A stretch of 38,234 nucleotides of DNA from NIOZ-UU13 sp964444135. Lineage in GTDB: Bacteria; Planctomycetota; Phycisphaerae; Sedimentisphaerales; Anaerobacaceae. Both the position numbers and the translations under genes were made by a program. The stretch spans positions 1 through 38,234 of the forward strand of contig CAYUFX010000038.1 of assembly GCA_964444135.1 (NCBI GenBank), in the 5' to 3' direction. Shown here piece by piece: positions 16,967-25,280 of this stretch. The notes below the pieces were generated by a model, which was not told where the DNA came from, made no database searches, and saw only the letters and a program-made list of their open reading frames with translations. How positions within the stretch are numbered: position 1 is the stretch's first letter; every line of letters begins with the position of its first letter.

Positions 16967-19171
16967 TTACGGCGCCGATGGCGGTGGATACAGACGAACA
17001 TCGTCGAAGTACATCGTACCCGAACCGCCAGCCAACGGATTGTTCCTGTTACCAAGACCAAGGGAAATCGTATTGACGTTGGCAAGGTTCACGCCCTGGT
17101 CTGCAAATACCTGCAAATCGATATTCCATTCTGTCCAGGCAATTATCTGTGCTGCATCAGGATTATCGTGATTGACCACAGCGCTGCCGTTGAGGGCAAC
17201 ATACAACGTCTCAACAGCGTTAGCCGAATTGCCTCTGAACCAAATTGTCAGCTTGTTTACACCATTCTCGGTCCAGTCACGCGGGTAAGTCAACGTTAAA
17301 GTTGCCTCAGAGTAACCAACACTGTTGTCGTAGAAAAGTGGCATCGACTGGTTGCCGCTGTGAACGATAGTTTGCTCGGCAAATGGAGGATTATCATAAC
17401 CAACTAAAGAACCGTTTGTCGGGTCGTCGTATCCGTCTATCCACGCATTAAATATCCTGTTGCTATCGGGGTCGGCAGGGTCAAGGTCGTTGTAAGATTC
17501 AAAATCGTCCACGATAAGGAAGTTGGCTGTCGTAAAGCTCCATAGGATGCCTGGCCACGGACTGTCGGGATTGACGTTATTGGCCTCGTCAATACGCCAG
17601 TAGTAAGTGGTATTCCATTCAAGTTTTCCGGGGTCATAGCTTTCAGAACCAAGATCCCCGGAGCCTTTATACTCCGGTGAACCGGTATTGGCATTTCGTA
17701 CTGCCTCTTTATCTGTGCCAAAATATACCTCATGCGAAGCACCATAGACTCCCGGTGCCCAGGTGAGAATCTGTGTCTGCTTTACATCCACAGTTCCATT
17801 AGCCGGGTTCGGGCTCCCGACGGCACCCTCAGTAGTAAAGCTCCAGACGTGGCCTTTATGCGTCTCGAAGGCATCAAACTCATCGACACGCCAGTAGTAA
17901 GTCTTAGCCAGTTTAAGTGCGCCGGGAGTATATTTTGAGAAACCCATAGGGCCTTTGTATGTATTCGGCGTGCCGTTGTCCACATCGGCGAAGTTATCAC
18001 CGAAGTACATATGGTGCAATTTAGCACCGAAGCCCGGCGTCCAGCTAAGCTCCACATCAGGCTCTACCTGCTCGGCACCGTTAGCCGGGCCTGGGGAGTA
18101 GGCGGTCCTGGGTGGAATACTAAAGTTCCAGACAGGGCCTTTCCATGGGCTGTTCGGCTCGGCATCATTGACCTCATCGATTCGCCAATAGTAAGTGGTT
18201 CCTGGAACAAGGCCATCCGGATAAGGCATACCAGGAAAGCCGACAACAAGGTTCGTTGCGACCTGATTACCCAGGAATGTCTCGGCGACGCCATTGTTGA
18301 CATCATCAAAATTATCACCGAGATACACATCGTGCGAGACCGCAAAATCCCCCGCCGACCAGCTAATGCTTATCCATGTATCCGAATATAGAGTACTATC
18401 ATCCGGTTCGGGACCCCAGGCCCATGGATATTCTCCGAGACCCGACATAATGGTCTGAATCTCTTCGGCTGTTAAGGCTCTGTCGAAAATGGCAATGTCG
18501 TCGATGACACCCTTTGCACCATTTGCAGATGGAATGTAGTCGATAGTTTGCAGACCAAAACGGGGATTTTCATAAAGCACCGGGAGAGGACCTAATGTAT
18601 CGGCTCTTGCGACTTCCTGTCCGTCAAGATACAGGACAGCAGGGCCACCGCCGAATTCCCAGGTCACAGCGACATGAATCCAGGTATCGGCAAATATAAC
18701 GCCGGCCGGGTCAATCTCGATACCCTGGTAGTCGGCATCAGTGGCGTCCTCCAAATAGAATCCGAAATCCTCCGGATTGATGTCGGCATGGTTTGCACCC
18801 TTCGATACGAAGAAGTATATGCCACCCAGGCTCGCATCGAAAAGTCTGTAGTCTGCCGGGTCCGAACCATCCCAGTCGGGTTTGAACCAGAATCCCATGG
18901 TGCCTGCTTCGCCTATGAGGTTAGGAATCTCGATGTAGTCGTCCACACCATCAAGATAGACACCCCCATCCAACTTCCCCGTCGTCCATTTGCCACCTCC
19001 TTCAAGAATACCATGGTTGCCGTTGCCGCTCGCGTCCCCGACAGCGGTACCCGTTCCTTCATCCAATCGCCAATAGCCGATAAGACCGGACTGAGCAGCG
19101 TTGGTCACGTTTGTTAGAGCCAGACATAGCACCAAAACAAAATAAATCAGAAAAATTAACTTCTTACACAT
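16967..19171 (-). CDS. Secreted LamG protein with three DVYFG-type modules
   Basis: A 734-residue secreted modular protein. It has a signal peptide (1-26), a LamG/concanavalin-like domain at about 29-225 (GLIGYWRLDEGTGTAVGDAS, then FDRALTAEEI), and three Fn3-like modules of about 100 residues with cores HDVYFGDNFDDVNNG, HMYFGDNFADVDNG and HEVYFGTDKEAVRN, each ending in YYWRIDE or YYWRVDE. The C-terminal domain of about 190 residues is beta-rich (DDFESYND to TMYFDDVRLYPP). That last domain is nearly the same as in the neighbouring protein at 19631-22114. Role: probably cell-surface or extracellular glycan or protein binding; no active site is seen. The AAAGGAGGATTATT site directly before the ATG at 19171 is strong. 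Confidence 0.85.
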   Translation of the reverse strand: MCKKLIFLIYFVLVLCLALTNVTNAAQSGLIGYWRLDEGTGTAVGDASGNGNHGILEGGGKWTTGKLDGGVYLDGVDDYIEIPNLIGEAGTMGFWFKPDWDGSDPADYRLFDASLGGIYFFVSKGANHADINPEDFGFYLEDATDADYQGIEIDPAGVIFADTWIHVAVTWEFGGGPAVLYLDGQEVARADTLGPLPVLYENPRFGLQTIDYIPSANGAKGVIDDIAIFDRALTAEEIQTIMSGLGEYPWAWGPEPDDSTLYSDTWISISWSAGDFAVSHDVYLGDNFDDVNNGVAETFLGNQVATNLVVGFPGMPYPDGLVPGTTYYWRIDEVNDAEPNSPWKGPVWNFSIPPRTAYSPGPANGAEQVEPDVELSWTPGFGAKLHHMYFGDNFADVDNGTPNTYKGPMGFSKYTPGALKLAKTYYWRVDEFDAFETHKGHVWSFTTEGAVGSPNPANGTVDVKQTQILTWAPGVYGASHEVYFGTDKEAVRNANTGSPEYKGSGDLGSESYDPGKLEWNTTYYWRIDEANNVNPDSPWPGILWSFTTANFLIVDDFESYNDLDPADPDSNRIFNAWIDGYDDPTNGSLVGYDNPPFAEQTIVHSGNQSMPLFYDNSVGYSEATLTLTYPRDWTENGVNKLTIWFRGNSANAVETLYVALNGSAVVNHDNPDAAQIIAWTEWNIDLQVFADQGVNLANVNTISLGLGNRNNPLAGGSGTMYFDDVRLYPPPSAP

Positions 19172-19201
19172 AATAATCCTCCTTTAAAAAATAAATATGG
19201 G

Positions 19202-19250
19202 TTGTTAATTGAGATGCAAAAACACTCAACTGAGAAGCACAAAATTTTTT
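19202..19250 (-). promoter_or_regulatory. Conserved 5' leader block, copy 1
   Basis: On the minus strand this untranslated block reads AAAAATTTTGTGCTTCTCAG, then on to GCATCTCAATTAACAA. Related blocks precede the genes starting at 22114 and 33467. It lies 30-80 bases upstream of the LamG gene and downstream of its promoter. Confidence 0.5.
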
Positions 19251-19279
19251 ACCGTAACTATGTGCCCCGCATGATACAT
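19226..19279 (-). CDS. Candidate 17-aa leader peptide upstream of the LamG gene
   Basis: An ATG at 19279 follows a strong ribosome site, GAGGAGGAGTTATT, and opens a 17-codon frame, MYHAGHIVTVKNFVLLS, ending at 19226. It lies within the long 5' leader of the LamG gene, overlapping the conserved leader block. The same AGGAGGAG-TATTATGT start context recurs in the leader of the gene at 33467, where the frame stops after four codons. It could act in translation-coupled control, or be a relic of a duplicated start region. Confidence 0.35.
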   Translation of the reverse strand: MYHAGHIVTVKNFVLLS

Positions 19280-19379
19280 AATAACTCCTCCTCTATTCGT
19301 AAAATTACAAGAATCGTGCCCACAGAATGACGAGAAACCGCAGATACCCGACTGCTCAGGCACAAGCTATATTAATATA

Positions 19380-19426
19380 TCTATACCATATTAGCTACTT
19401 TCCCGTCAATGAAAATCACGCGTGAT
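19380..19426 (-). promoter_or_regulatory. Promoter and operator-like palindrome of the LamG gene
   Basis: On the minus strand TTGACG (19409-19404) and TATAGA (19385-19380) are 18 bases apart. A perfect 12-bp palindrome, ATCACGCGTGAT (19415-19426), lies five bases upstream of the -35 box, a typical activator or repressor position. The -35 to -10 region matches the promoter at 22461-22490 over most of its length, so the two neighbouring genes seem to be under related control. Confidence 0.55.
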
Positions 19427-19481
19427 TACCCAATATTTTTTGATAAGATTACGTAAAGTTGAATCAACTATCAATAATAAG

Positions 19482-19514
19482 GGGGCTTATATCGAATCAA
19501 TCGATATAAGCCCC
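19482..19514 (-). terminator. 14-bp perfect hairpin downstream of the PA14 gene
   Basis: GGGGCTTATATCGA and TCGATATAAGCCCC form a perfect 14-bp stem with loop ATCAA. It stands about 120 bases after the stop at 19631, the same layout as the hairpin at 16808-16841. The minus strand after it is T/A-rich but lacks a clean T run. Confidence 0.55.
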
Positions 19515-19630
19515 GAATTGCCACAAATTTGCTACATTAACCCCTTGAGATATTAAGGAATTATCTCATGGAGTTAACCACTCAATCTTAATTTGTACAT
19601 AAATCTTAGTTAAGGTGCCGGTTCCGGCTC

Positions 19631-22114
19631 TTATGGTATCGGCCGGTACCGCCGAATATCATCGAAGTACATTGTACCTGAACCACCGGGCTGCGGATTA
19701 TTCTTGTCGCCGAAACCAAGGGCCATTGTATTGACATTGGCCAGATTCACACCTTGGTCAGCAAATGCCTGTAGGTCGATATTCCATTGGGTCCAGGTAG
19801 TTATCTGTGCTGCATCTGGATTATCGTGATTGACCACCGCGCTGCCATTGAGAGCAACATACAATACCTCGGCGGCGTTAGCCGAATCGCCCCTGAACCA
19901 AATTGTCAGTGTGCTGACACCATTCTCAGTCCAGTCACGCGGATAAGTCAGTGTCTTCTCCACCTCTGAATACTTGAGGACGCTGTTGTCATAGAATAAA
20001 GGCATCGACTTGCCGCCTCCGTGAACGATAGTCTCCTCACAATAAGAACCTGTGGTTTCGTCGCCTACAGCCGAGCCGGTTCCATTACCGGCATAGGCAG
20101 GTTCAGTACCATGCGCGGCATAGCCAAGCCCGTCTTTCCATGCCCACCATATCTCGTTGTTGCCAATATCGTAGTCCTCAAAATCATCGACTACAAGGAA
20201 GTTGGCCGTCGTAAAGCTCCAGACACCGCCTACCCACGGACTCTCCGAATTGTTGTTATTGATTTCATCGACACGCCAGTAGTAAGTAGCACCCCACTCG
20301 AGCACACCGGGGTCATAACTCTCAGAACCAAGGGCCCTCGTGCCTTTGTACTCGGGCGAGCTTGTATCGGCGTTCCGTACTGCTTCTTCATCTGTGCCGA
20401 AATAGACATCGTGTGATTCGGCAAAGTCTCCGGGGCCCCAGGTAAGAATAGTGTCTTGTTTTACATCAACAGAGCCGGTCCTCGGATTGGCACTGCTGGC
20501 CTTTACCGGCAGTGATAGTGCCGCCTGCGGAATGATTTGCTTTGGAGTGTGGGGGCTCGACCAGCGCAGTTCTGCCACGGCGCCGCCTCCATTTTCGTAA
20601 TATTCCATTACAACGCTGTATATCTGTCCTGCAACAAGGTCTATCGTTCCTCTGTTCTCGGTTGCTGAACGGTCAACCCACTGATCAATAAGCTGCAGAC
20701 CCTCGACCCATAGGCGTACGCCATCGTCGGTTCTGGCATAGAAGTTATAGGTTTCTGTAAAAGCCGCTTCTACCTGACCACTCCATCTGACTGAGAAGTT
20801 ATCATTACCGACCGACGGGTCCGGACTGCCCGGATCGCCCCAGTTAAAGTCGATTTGAGAATCAACACGGTTCAAAACCAGGTTCTCGAAATTTATACCT
20901 GTAAAGTAATCTGCACGCACACCACCGCCGGTCCCTGCTATTGTAAAGATCCAGATATTGCCTTTATGTGTTTCGATGCCATCGAACTCGTCGATGCGCC
21001 AATAGTAGGTCTTGTCTAATTCGAGTGTTCCAGGATTGAACTTTGTATTACCAATCGGACCTTTTGCGGTGCCGCCTGTGCCGGCATCGACGTCGGCAAA
21101 ATTATCTCCGAAGTACACCTGGTGCAATTTTATCTCGAAACCAGGATCCCACTCAAGTACTAAATCTTTCGGGTCTATAAATTTGGCGCCGTCAGCCGGT
21201 ACGGGATTATAGGCATTCTTGGGTGGAACCAGAAAGCTCCAGACATCACCTTTCCACGGGCTGTTCGGGTCATTTTCATTTATCTCGTCAATCCGCCAGT
21301 AATACGTCGTTCCATTTGTAAGGCCGTCCGGATAAGCAAAACCGGGAAAGCCAACCACATAAAACTCCTCGGCCTGATTACCCTGGAAAGTACTCTCGGC
21401 GCCGTTGTTCACATCGTCGAAATTGTCGCCAAAATAAACATCATGCGTTACTGCTGATATTCCCGGTTCCCACGAGAGGCTTGCCCATGTGTCCTCGTGT
21501 ACGGCTCCATCTTCCAGACTGGGATTTTTGGCTGTAAAACTTTTGAAAAGAGGTGGGACATAGTCGCCCTCGTAGAGTCGTATGCCGTCTATCCAAAAAT
21601 CACCGGCTGCAAAAGCGAGGTGGAATGAAGGGCTGGCGGGAGTCACGTCCTCAGTAAAGACAGGAGTGGTTACGCTGAATTCCTGCCATTTTTCGGTGGC
21701 AGTGAAGACCTGATCGCCATAGGCTTCCCATGGATCTGTGGCATGTTCCGGCTTCATACGAAACTGTAGCGTGCCGGATTTGCATTTGAAGAAGCAGGAA
21801 AACGTGTATTTCTTGCCTTTCTCAAAGATATAGCTTCCGTCCGACATGCCGCTTTCATGAGGGCCGGCCCCTGCCGATGGAACCACAAGGTGCAGGCAAT
21901 AGTCTCCCTCAATCGGACCTTCGGGAACCGCGGCATCCACACATCCCGTAACGACTTCGGATGTCACGTCGCCATAGATGTTCCATGGCCCTGCATTACC
22001 GGTCTCAAAACCACCGTTGGGTAGTAGATTCACGACTTCCTGTGCGTAGCTTGAACCGATTCCTATGAATCCTATCAACAAAACTACTGCCAACCAAACT
22101 ACTTGAGTTTTCAT
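19631..22114 (-). CDS. Secreted modular protein: CBM-like, DVYFG modules and PA14
   Basis: An 827-residue secreted protein. It has a signal peptide (1-24), a CBM4/9-like beta-sandwich at about 27-185 (LLPNGGFETGNAGPWNIYGD, then DFWIDGIRLYEGD), two Fn3-like modules (HDVYFGDNFDDVNNG near 224, HQVYFGDNFADVDAG near 331), a PA14 domain at about 398-535 (RADYFTGINFENLVL, YARTDDGVRLWVEG), a third module (HDVYFGTDEEAVRN near 568) and the C-terminal beta domain (638-827) shared with the LamG neighbour. PA14 and CBM domains imply glycan binding outside the cell. I chose the ATG at 22114, preceded by AGGAGGATGTATC and followed by a signal peptide; an upstream TTG start would add 29 unlikely residues. 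Confidence 0.85.
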   Translation of the reverse strand: MKTQVVWLAVVLLIGFIGIGSSYAQEVVNLLPNGGFETGNAGPWNIYGDVTSEVVTGCVDAAVPEGPIEGDYCLHLVVPSAGAGPHESGMSDGSYIFEKGKKYTFSCFFKCKSGTLQFRMKPEHATDPWEAYGDQVFTATEKWQEFSVTTPVFTEDVTPASPSFHLAFAAGDFWIDGIRLYEGDYVPPLFKSFTAKNPSLEDGAVHEDTWASLSWEPGISAVTHDVYFGDNFDDVNNGAESTFQGNQAEEFYVVGFPGFAYPDGLTNGTTYYWRIDEINENDPNSPWKGDVWSFLVPPKNAYNPVPADGAKFIDPKDLVLEWDPGFEIKLHQVYFGDNFADVDAGTGGTAKGPIGNTKFNPGTLELDKTYYWRIDEFDGIETHKGNIWIFTIAGTGGGVRADYFTGINFENLVLNRVDSQIDFNWGDPGSPDPSVGNDNFSVRWSGQVEAAFTETYNFYARTDDGVRLWVEGLQLIDQWVDRSATENRGTIDLVAGQIYSVVMEYYENGGGAVAELRWSSPHTPKQIIPQAALSLPVKASSANPRTGSVDVKQDTILTWGPGDFAESHDVYFGTDEEAVRNADTSSPEYKGTRALGSESYDPGVLEWGATYYWRVDEINNNNSESPWVGGVWSFTTANFLVVDDFEDYDIGNNEIWWAWKDGLGYAAHGTEPAYAGNGTGSAVGDETTGSYCEETIVHGGGKSMPLFYDNSVLKYSEVEKTLTYPRDWTENGVSTLTIWFRGDSANAAEVLYVALNGSAVVNHDNPDAAQITTWTQWNIDLQAFADQGVNLANVNTMALGFGDKNNPQPGGSGTMYFDDIRRYRPIP

Positions 22115-22310
22115 GATACATCCTCCTGTAAAAAAGGTTACGATAACGACGACTGTGCTTTGGCCACATACCAAAACACTCCTGGTCTCAAATAACCTCA
22201 AACAAAATGACCGCTAATAATTTTCAGGCTCACGACATTCTATTTATGGCCGCCCAAGATGGCTTTTATGACTTGATATTACCTCCTTCCCTCAAAAGCC
22301 CAATAAGAAC

Positions 22311-22355
22311 AATTAAGTGAAATGTAAAAATCCTATCCGCGAAATACAAAGTTTT
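22311..22355 (-). promoter_or_regulatory. Conserved 5' leader block, copy 2
   Basis: On the minus strand AAAACTTTGTATTTCGCGGA continues to TTTTTACATTTCACTTAATTG. It aligns with the blocks at 19202-19250 and 33551-33596. A ribosome-site-like GGAAGGAGGT follows at about 22284 without a usable ATG, and the gene begins about 200 bases further on. Confidence 0.45.
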
Positions 22356-22460
22356 GACTTGACACTGCGTATTTCGTTTTTTAAGCTTTCAGGTAAGCTG
22401 AATTAGCTGAAAATTCCAGAAATTCGGCCTGCCGAAAAGAAACAAACTCCGATGATTTTA

Positions 22461-22490
22461 TTTATAGCAAATTAGGCACTTTGACGTCAA
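22461..22490 (-). promoter_or_regulatory. Promoter of the PA14 gene
   Basis: On the minus strand TTGACG (22490-22485) and TATAAA (22466-22461) are 18 bases apart. The -35 box is part of the palindrome TTGACGTCAA (22481-22490), so the opposite strand also offers a TTGACG facing the pseudopilin gene. The upstream flank resembles that of the LamG-gene promoter (TTTTATGATATGATTATGTA against TTTTTTGATAAGATTACGTA). Confidence 0.55.
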
Positions 22491-22629
22491 GGAAAAACTC
22501 TGGCACTATACGCGATTTTATGATATGATTATGTAAGAATTCAGGATTTTATTAATATTAGAGCCGTGGAAGCATTTGCAGAGAACCGTCTTTGAGGAGT
22601 GTAATCGCGGCAGAAGAGGAAGGCGCAAT

Positions 22630-23463
22630 ATGAATGAACGAAAACTGTTCAGGCCGTTAGAAGTTGAGATTATTAACCAGGAAAGTGGAAGACATCAAAG
22701 AGGGTTTACGTTAATAGAACTTCTGGTAGTTATCGCTATCATCGCCGTGTTGATGGCGATATTGATGCCGGCGCTAAATCGGGTCAGAGAGCAGGGCAAA
22801 CGTGCGGCGTGTCTTAGCAACGTGAAGCAAATGGCACTTGCGTGGATTATGTATGCGGATGATAACGACAGCAAGATTGTTAACGGCAATACAAGCACCG
22901 GAAGCAACAACAAAGACGGCACATGTTGGGTATATTGGTCGGGCCGGAGCGCCTCAGAAGAAGCGCGAATAGAAGGTATCCAGAGGGGACTGCTATATGA
23001 ATACTGCCCGAACATAAAGCTTTACAAGTGCCCGACCGGTATTCGCGGAGAGGTGGTGACGTATGCTATCGTGGATGCTATGAATGGTTATGATGCGATA
23101 CCAGGCGCTGAAGGGCAGATAGTTAAAAACATGAATCAGATTCGCAAGCCGGGCCAGAGGGCGGTTTTTCTTGATGAGGGCCGATTGAGTCCGGCGAGCT
23201 GGACCATTTGGTATGACCAGGAGCGATGGTGGGACCAGATTACCGCCCGGCACGGAGACGGGACAAACTTTTCTTTCGTAGATGGGCATAGCGAGTACTG
23301 GAAGTGGAAAGACCCGCGTACGATAGAGATCGCCAAGATGGATTATGACTACTGGCAAGACACAGGGCGGAATGGCAATTTATCAAATAATCCGGGCAAT
23401 CAGGATTTGTATAGAGTTCAGAAGGCTGTGTGGGGAAAATTAGGTTATACACCAACTGAGTGA
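22630..23463 (+). CDS. Prepilin-like protein with H-X9-DG C-terminus
   Basis: A 277-residue type II secretion/pilus-like pseudopilin. The prepilin-peptidase motif RGFTLIELLVVIAIIAVLMA has the cut after G25 and the conserved Glu at position +5. The adjacent sequence MPALNRVREQGKRAACLSNV is typical of planctomycete pseudopilins. The C-terminal motif is H-G-D-G-T-N-F-S-F-V-D-G, i.e. H, nine residues, DG, the signature of the planctomycete H-X9-DG family. The leader is long for a prepilin (about 25 residues). The ATG at 22630 has AGGAAGG upstream; an earlier TTG would lengthen the leader further. It is divergent from the two large secreted proteins and may form part of the secretion apparatus or a surface fibre. 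Confidence 0.87.
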   Translation: MNERKLFRPLEVEIINQESGRHQRGFTLIELLVVIAIIAVLMAILMPALNRVREQGKRAACLSNVKQMALAWIMYADDNDSKIVNGNTSTGSNNKDGTCWVYWSGRSASEEARIEGIQRGLLYEYCPNIKLYKCPTGIRGEVVTYAIVDAMNGYDAIPGAEGQIVKNMNQIRKPGQRAVFLDEGRLSPASWTIWYDQERWWDQITARHGDGTNFSFVDGHSEYWKWKDPRTIEIAKMDYDYWQDTGRNGNLSNNPGNQDLYRVQKAVWGKLGYTPTE

Positions 23464-23553
23464 TAAGCATATTTTTATTCGGTGGGTCGGGGCGAGTGAT
23501 AGAGCACTTGAGGTGATTGTCCGTACGTTTGTGTTTGCAAGTGCCTCGTGTTG

Positions 23554-24057
23554 TTAAGTGGTTTTATTTTGCTCTGCTTGCCTGCGCTCCGCGCCGGTAT
23601 AATCCTGGTCGTCAAGAGTTCTTTTGGTTTGGTGTTTTTCCATATAGCGTGTCAACGGCTTTGCGAGCTTTAAGAGGCCCGCGAGGACGACAATTACAAT
23701 GAGCGTTGATATAGCTGCCAAGTCGTGAAAACCGGCCCCACAGGCCATTCCGATACTTGCAACAAGCCAAATGGTCGCGGCTGTGGTCAGGCCGTGTACA
23801 CCACGTCTGTCCTGGATGACGGCACCGGCACCTAAAAAGCCTACGCCGGTAACAATCTGGGCGGCTATCCTTGTAGTCGAGCCTTCGGTCACGACGGCCA
23901 GTCGTTTGGAGATTATGGTAAAGAGGGCTGCGCCAAGGCATATTAAGAGATTCGTCCGGAGCCCGGCAGACTTGCCACTAAGCTCTCTCTCCAGACCTAT
24001 TGCCGCTCCAAGAAAAGCAGCTAAGATTATACTGATGACATCGTCCGGCCACACCAT
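23554..24057 (-). CDS. MgtC/SapB-family inner-membrane protein
   Basis: A 167-residue membrane protein with four hydrophobic segments. The MgtC/SapB core is clear: AAFLGAAIGLERELSGKSAG, LRTNLLICLGAALFTIIS, AAQIVTGVGFLGAGAVIQD and GLTTAATIWLVASIGMACGAG. The family includes the virulence-linked MgtC and poorly characterised SapB-like proteins; no transport activity can be assigned. The ATG at 24057 lies just four bases beyond the stop of the DHQ synthase II gene, so the two are almost certainly co-transcribed and probably translationally coupled. A TTG five codons upstream would overlap that gene's end. Confidence 0.85.
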   Translation of the reverse strand: MVWPDDVISIILAAFLGAAIGLERELSGKSAGLRTNLLICLGAALFTIISKRLAVVTEGSTTRIAAQIVTGVGFLGAGAVIQDRRGVHGLTTAATIWLVASIGMACGAGFHDLAAISTLIVIVVLAGLLKLAKPLTRYMEKHQTKRTLDDQDYTGAERRQAEQNKTT

Positions 24058-24061
24058 AGGT

Positions 24062-25057
24062 TTACTTTTCAATTAGTGTCTCATCAACCTGCATACCGAA
24101 GTGCCTGCCGGCCTTTTCTATATGGCCTAAGACTTTATCGCCCGTCTTCAAAGTTGTAACCGAAATCGCTTTACCGTCCGGGCTGACGAGTCGAATCGTC
24201 TCGGCGTTCTGTAAGACAAGACTTATCGGCTGACCTTCGGCATCGGCCTCGATGAGCATGACAGGCCTTTTTTCTATTTTGTTTCTGCCCAGATAAGCGG
24301 TTTGACTTTTGCCCTGGAAATCCACAAGCAGCACTTCGTCACCGGCCTTTAAGTCTGCTAAGTATTTCGTTTTACCGCCCGGCGCTAAGGTGTATGCGTG
24401 CACGGCACCGGCATTGACGCGGAACGGCCGAGATGCCACGTAAGGATTATCGATGGATTCGGAATGGACCAGAAAGAAACCGGCAGCAGTATTGCCGATG
24501 AGCATCCCTTCGCCTAAAGTCATCTGCGTGCAGGTATCGAGACAGGCCCTGTCGCCCATACCTAATTGTTTGATGCCTGTGATGGTGGCTGTTACGAGAG
24601 CGATTTTTTCACTTACGCCGTGAATGATTTCGGCGCATTTTTTTATCTCGTTTATATCGGTAGTATTTAAGAGGACGCCGTCAACGCCTTTTTCGAGTAT
24701 CTCAACCATAAGCTTGGCCTGTTCGCTATTTTCTACCTGCACCATAATATTTTTGCCTCGGCGGGCCAACAGGTTCTCTATCGGTATAATCGTCCAGTCG
24801 AGCATTCTAAGGACAATAATTTTTTCCGCAGGCACTGCTGCGGCTTTGTCTTCGTCTTCTTTGCCGGCTATATCTATGAACTCGACTTCCATGCCGGGCT
24901 TGATGTCGCCGTTTTTCTCAACGGTTTTGATTTTGCCGAACCGGCGGACAGTTTCACTCCGACCGTCAGGGAGAATGACGGCCTCGGCCCCGCTTTCCAG
25001 CGCAGCTATGGCGATTTCTTTGTTATATGGAATAACATTTACCCATAGTTTTTTCAT
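24062..25057 (-). CDS. 3-dehydroquinate synthase II (archaeal type)
   Basis: A 331-residue member of the DHQ synthase II family (MJ1249 type), unrelated to AroB. In archaea it oxidatively deaminates 2-amino-3,7-dideoxy-D-threo-hept-6-ulosonate (ADTH) with NAD and cyclises it to 3-dehydroquinate. Family landmarks are ENSEQAKLMVEILEKGVDGV, GDRACLDTCTQMTLGEGMLI, GNTAAGFFLVHSES, RPFRVNAGAVHAYTLAPGGK, GRNKIEKRPVMLIEA and SLVLQNAETIRLVSP, with the C-terminus HFGMQVDETLIEK. The length is normal. A matching ADTH-synthase-type aldolase is at 33973-34767, and a canonical AroB at 35225-36319. The alternative is a GriH-like enzyme making 3-amino-4-hydroxybenzoate. ATG at 25057 has AAGGA upstream. It is followed by the MgtC-like gene. 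Confidence 0.9.
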   Translation of the reverse strand: MKKLWVNVIPYNKEIAIAALESGAEAVILPDGRSETVRRFGKIKTVEKNGDIKPGMEVEFIDIAGKEDEDKAAAVPAEKIIVLRMLDWTIIPIENLLARRGKNIMVQVENSEQAKLMVEILEKGVDGVLLNTTDINEIKKCAEIIHGVSEKIALVTATITGIKQLGMGDRACLDTCTQMTLGEGMLIGNTAAGFFLVHSESIDNPYVASRPFRVNAGAVHAYTLAPGGKTKYLADLKAGDEVLLVDFQGKSQTAYLGRNKIEKRPVMLIEADAEGQPISLVLQNAETIRLVSPDGKAISVTTLKTGDKVLGHIEKAGRHFGMQVDETLIEK

Positions 25058-25102
25058 TTTTGATTCGTCCTTAGTCCAAAATTATATAACCGCATTTGCA
25101 AG

Positions 25103-25131
25103 ATTTAACTCAAAAATGACAGCCCTGTCAA
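25103..25131 (-). promoter_or_regulatory. Probable promoter of the DHQ synthase II operon
   Basis: On the minus strand TTGACA (25131-25126) and TTAAAT (25108-25103) are 17 bases apart, about 50 bases from the ATG. A second TTGACA lies just upstream at about 25147-25142. The small dyad GTCTC-ATG-GAGAC (25148-25160) lies in the shared divergent region. Confidence 0.45.
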
Positions 25132-25280
25132 TATCTTTTATTGTCAAGTCTCATGGAGACAAATATTTTTGAAAAAACAATTGTTTTTTATGCTGCTCCG
25201 CAGTAACATTTTGGATTCGAGGGTAAATTCGTGTAGTCGAGCAGCGACTAATTTTAAAACACTTTTTTAGGAGGCCTATT

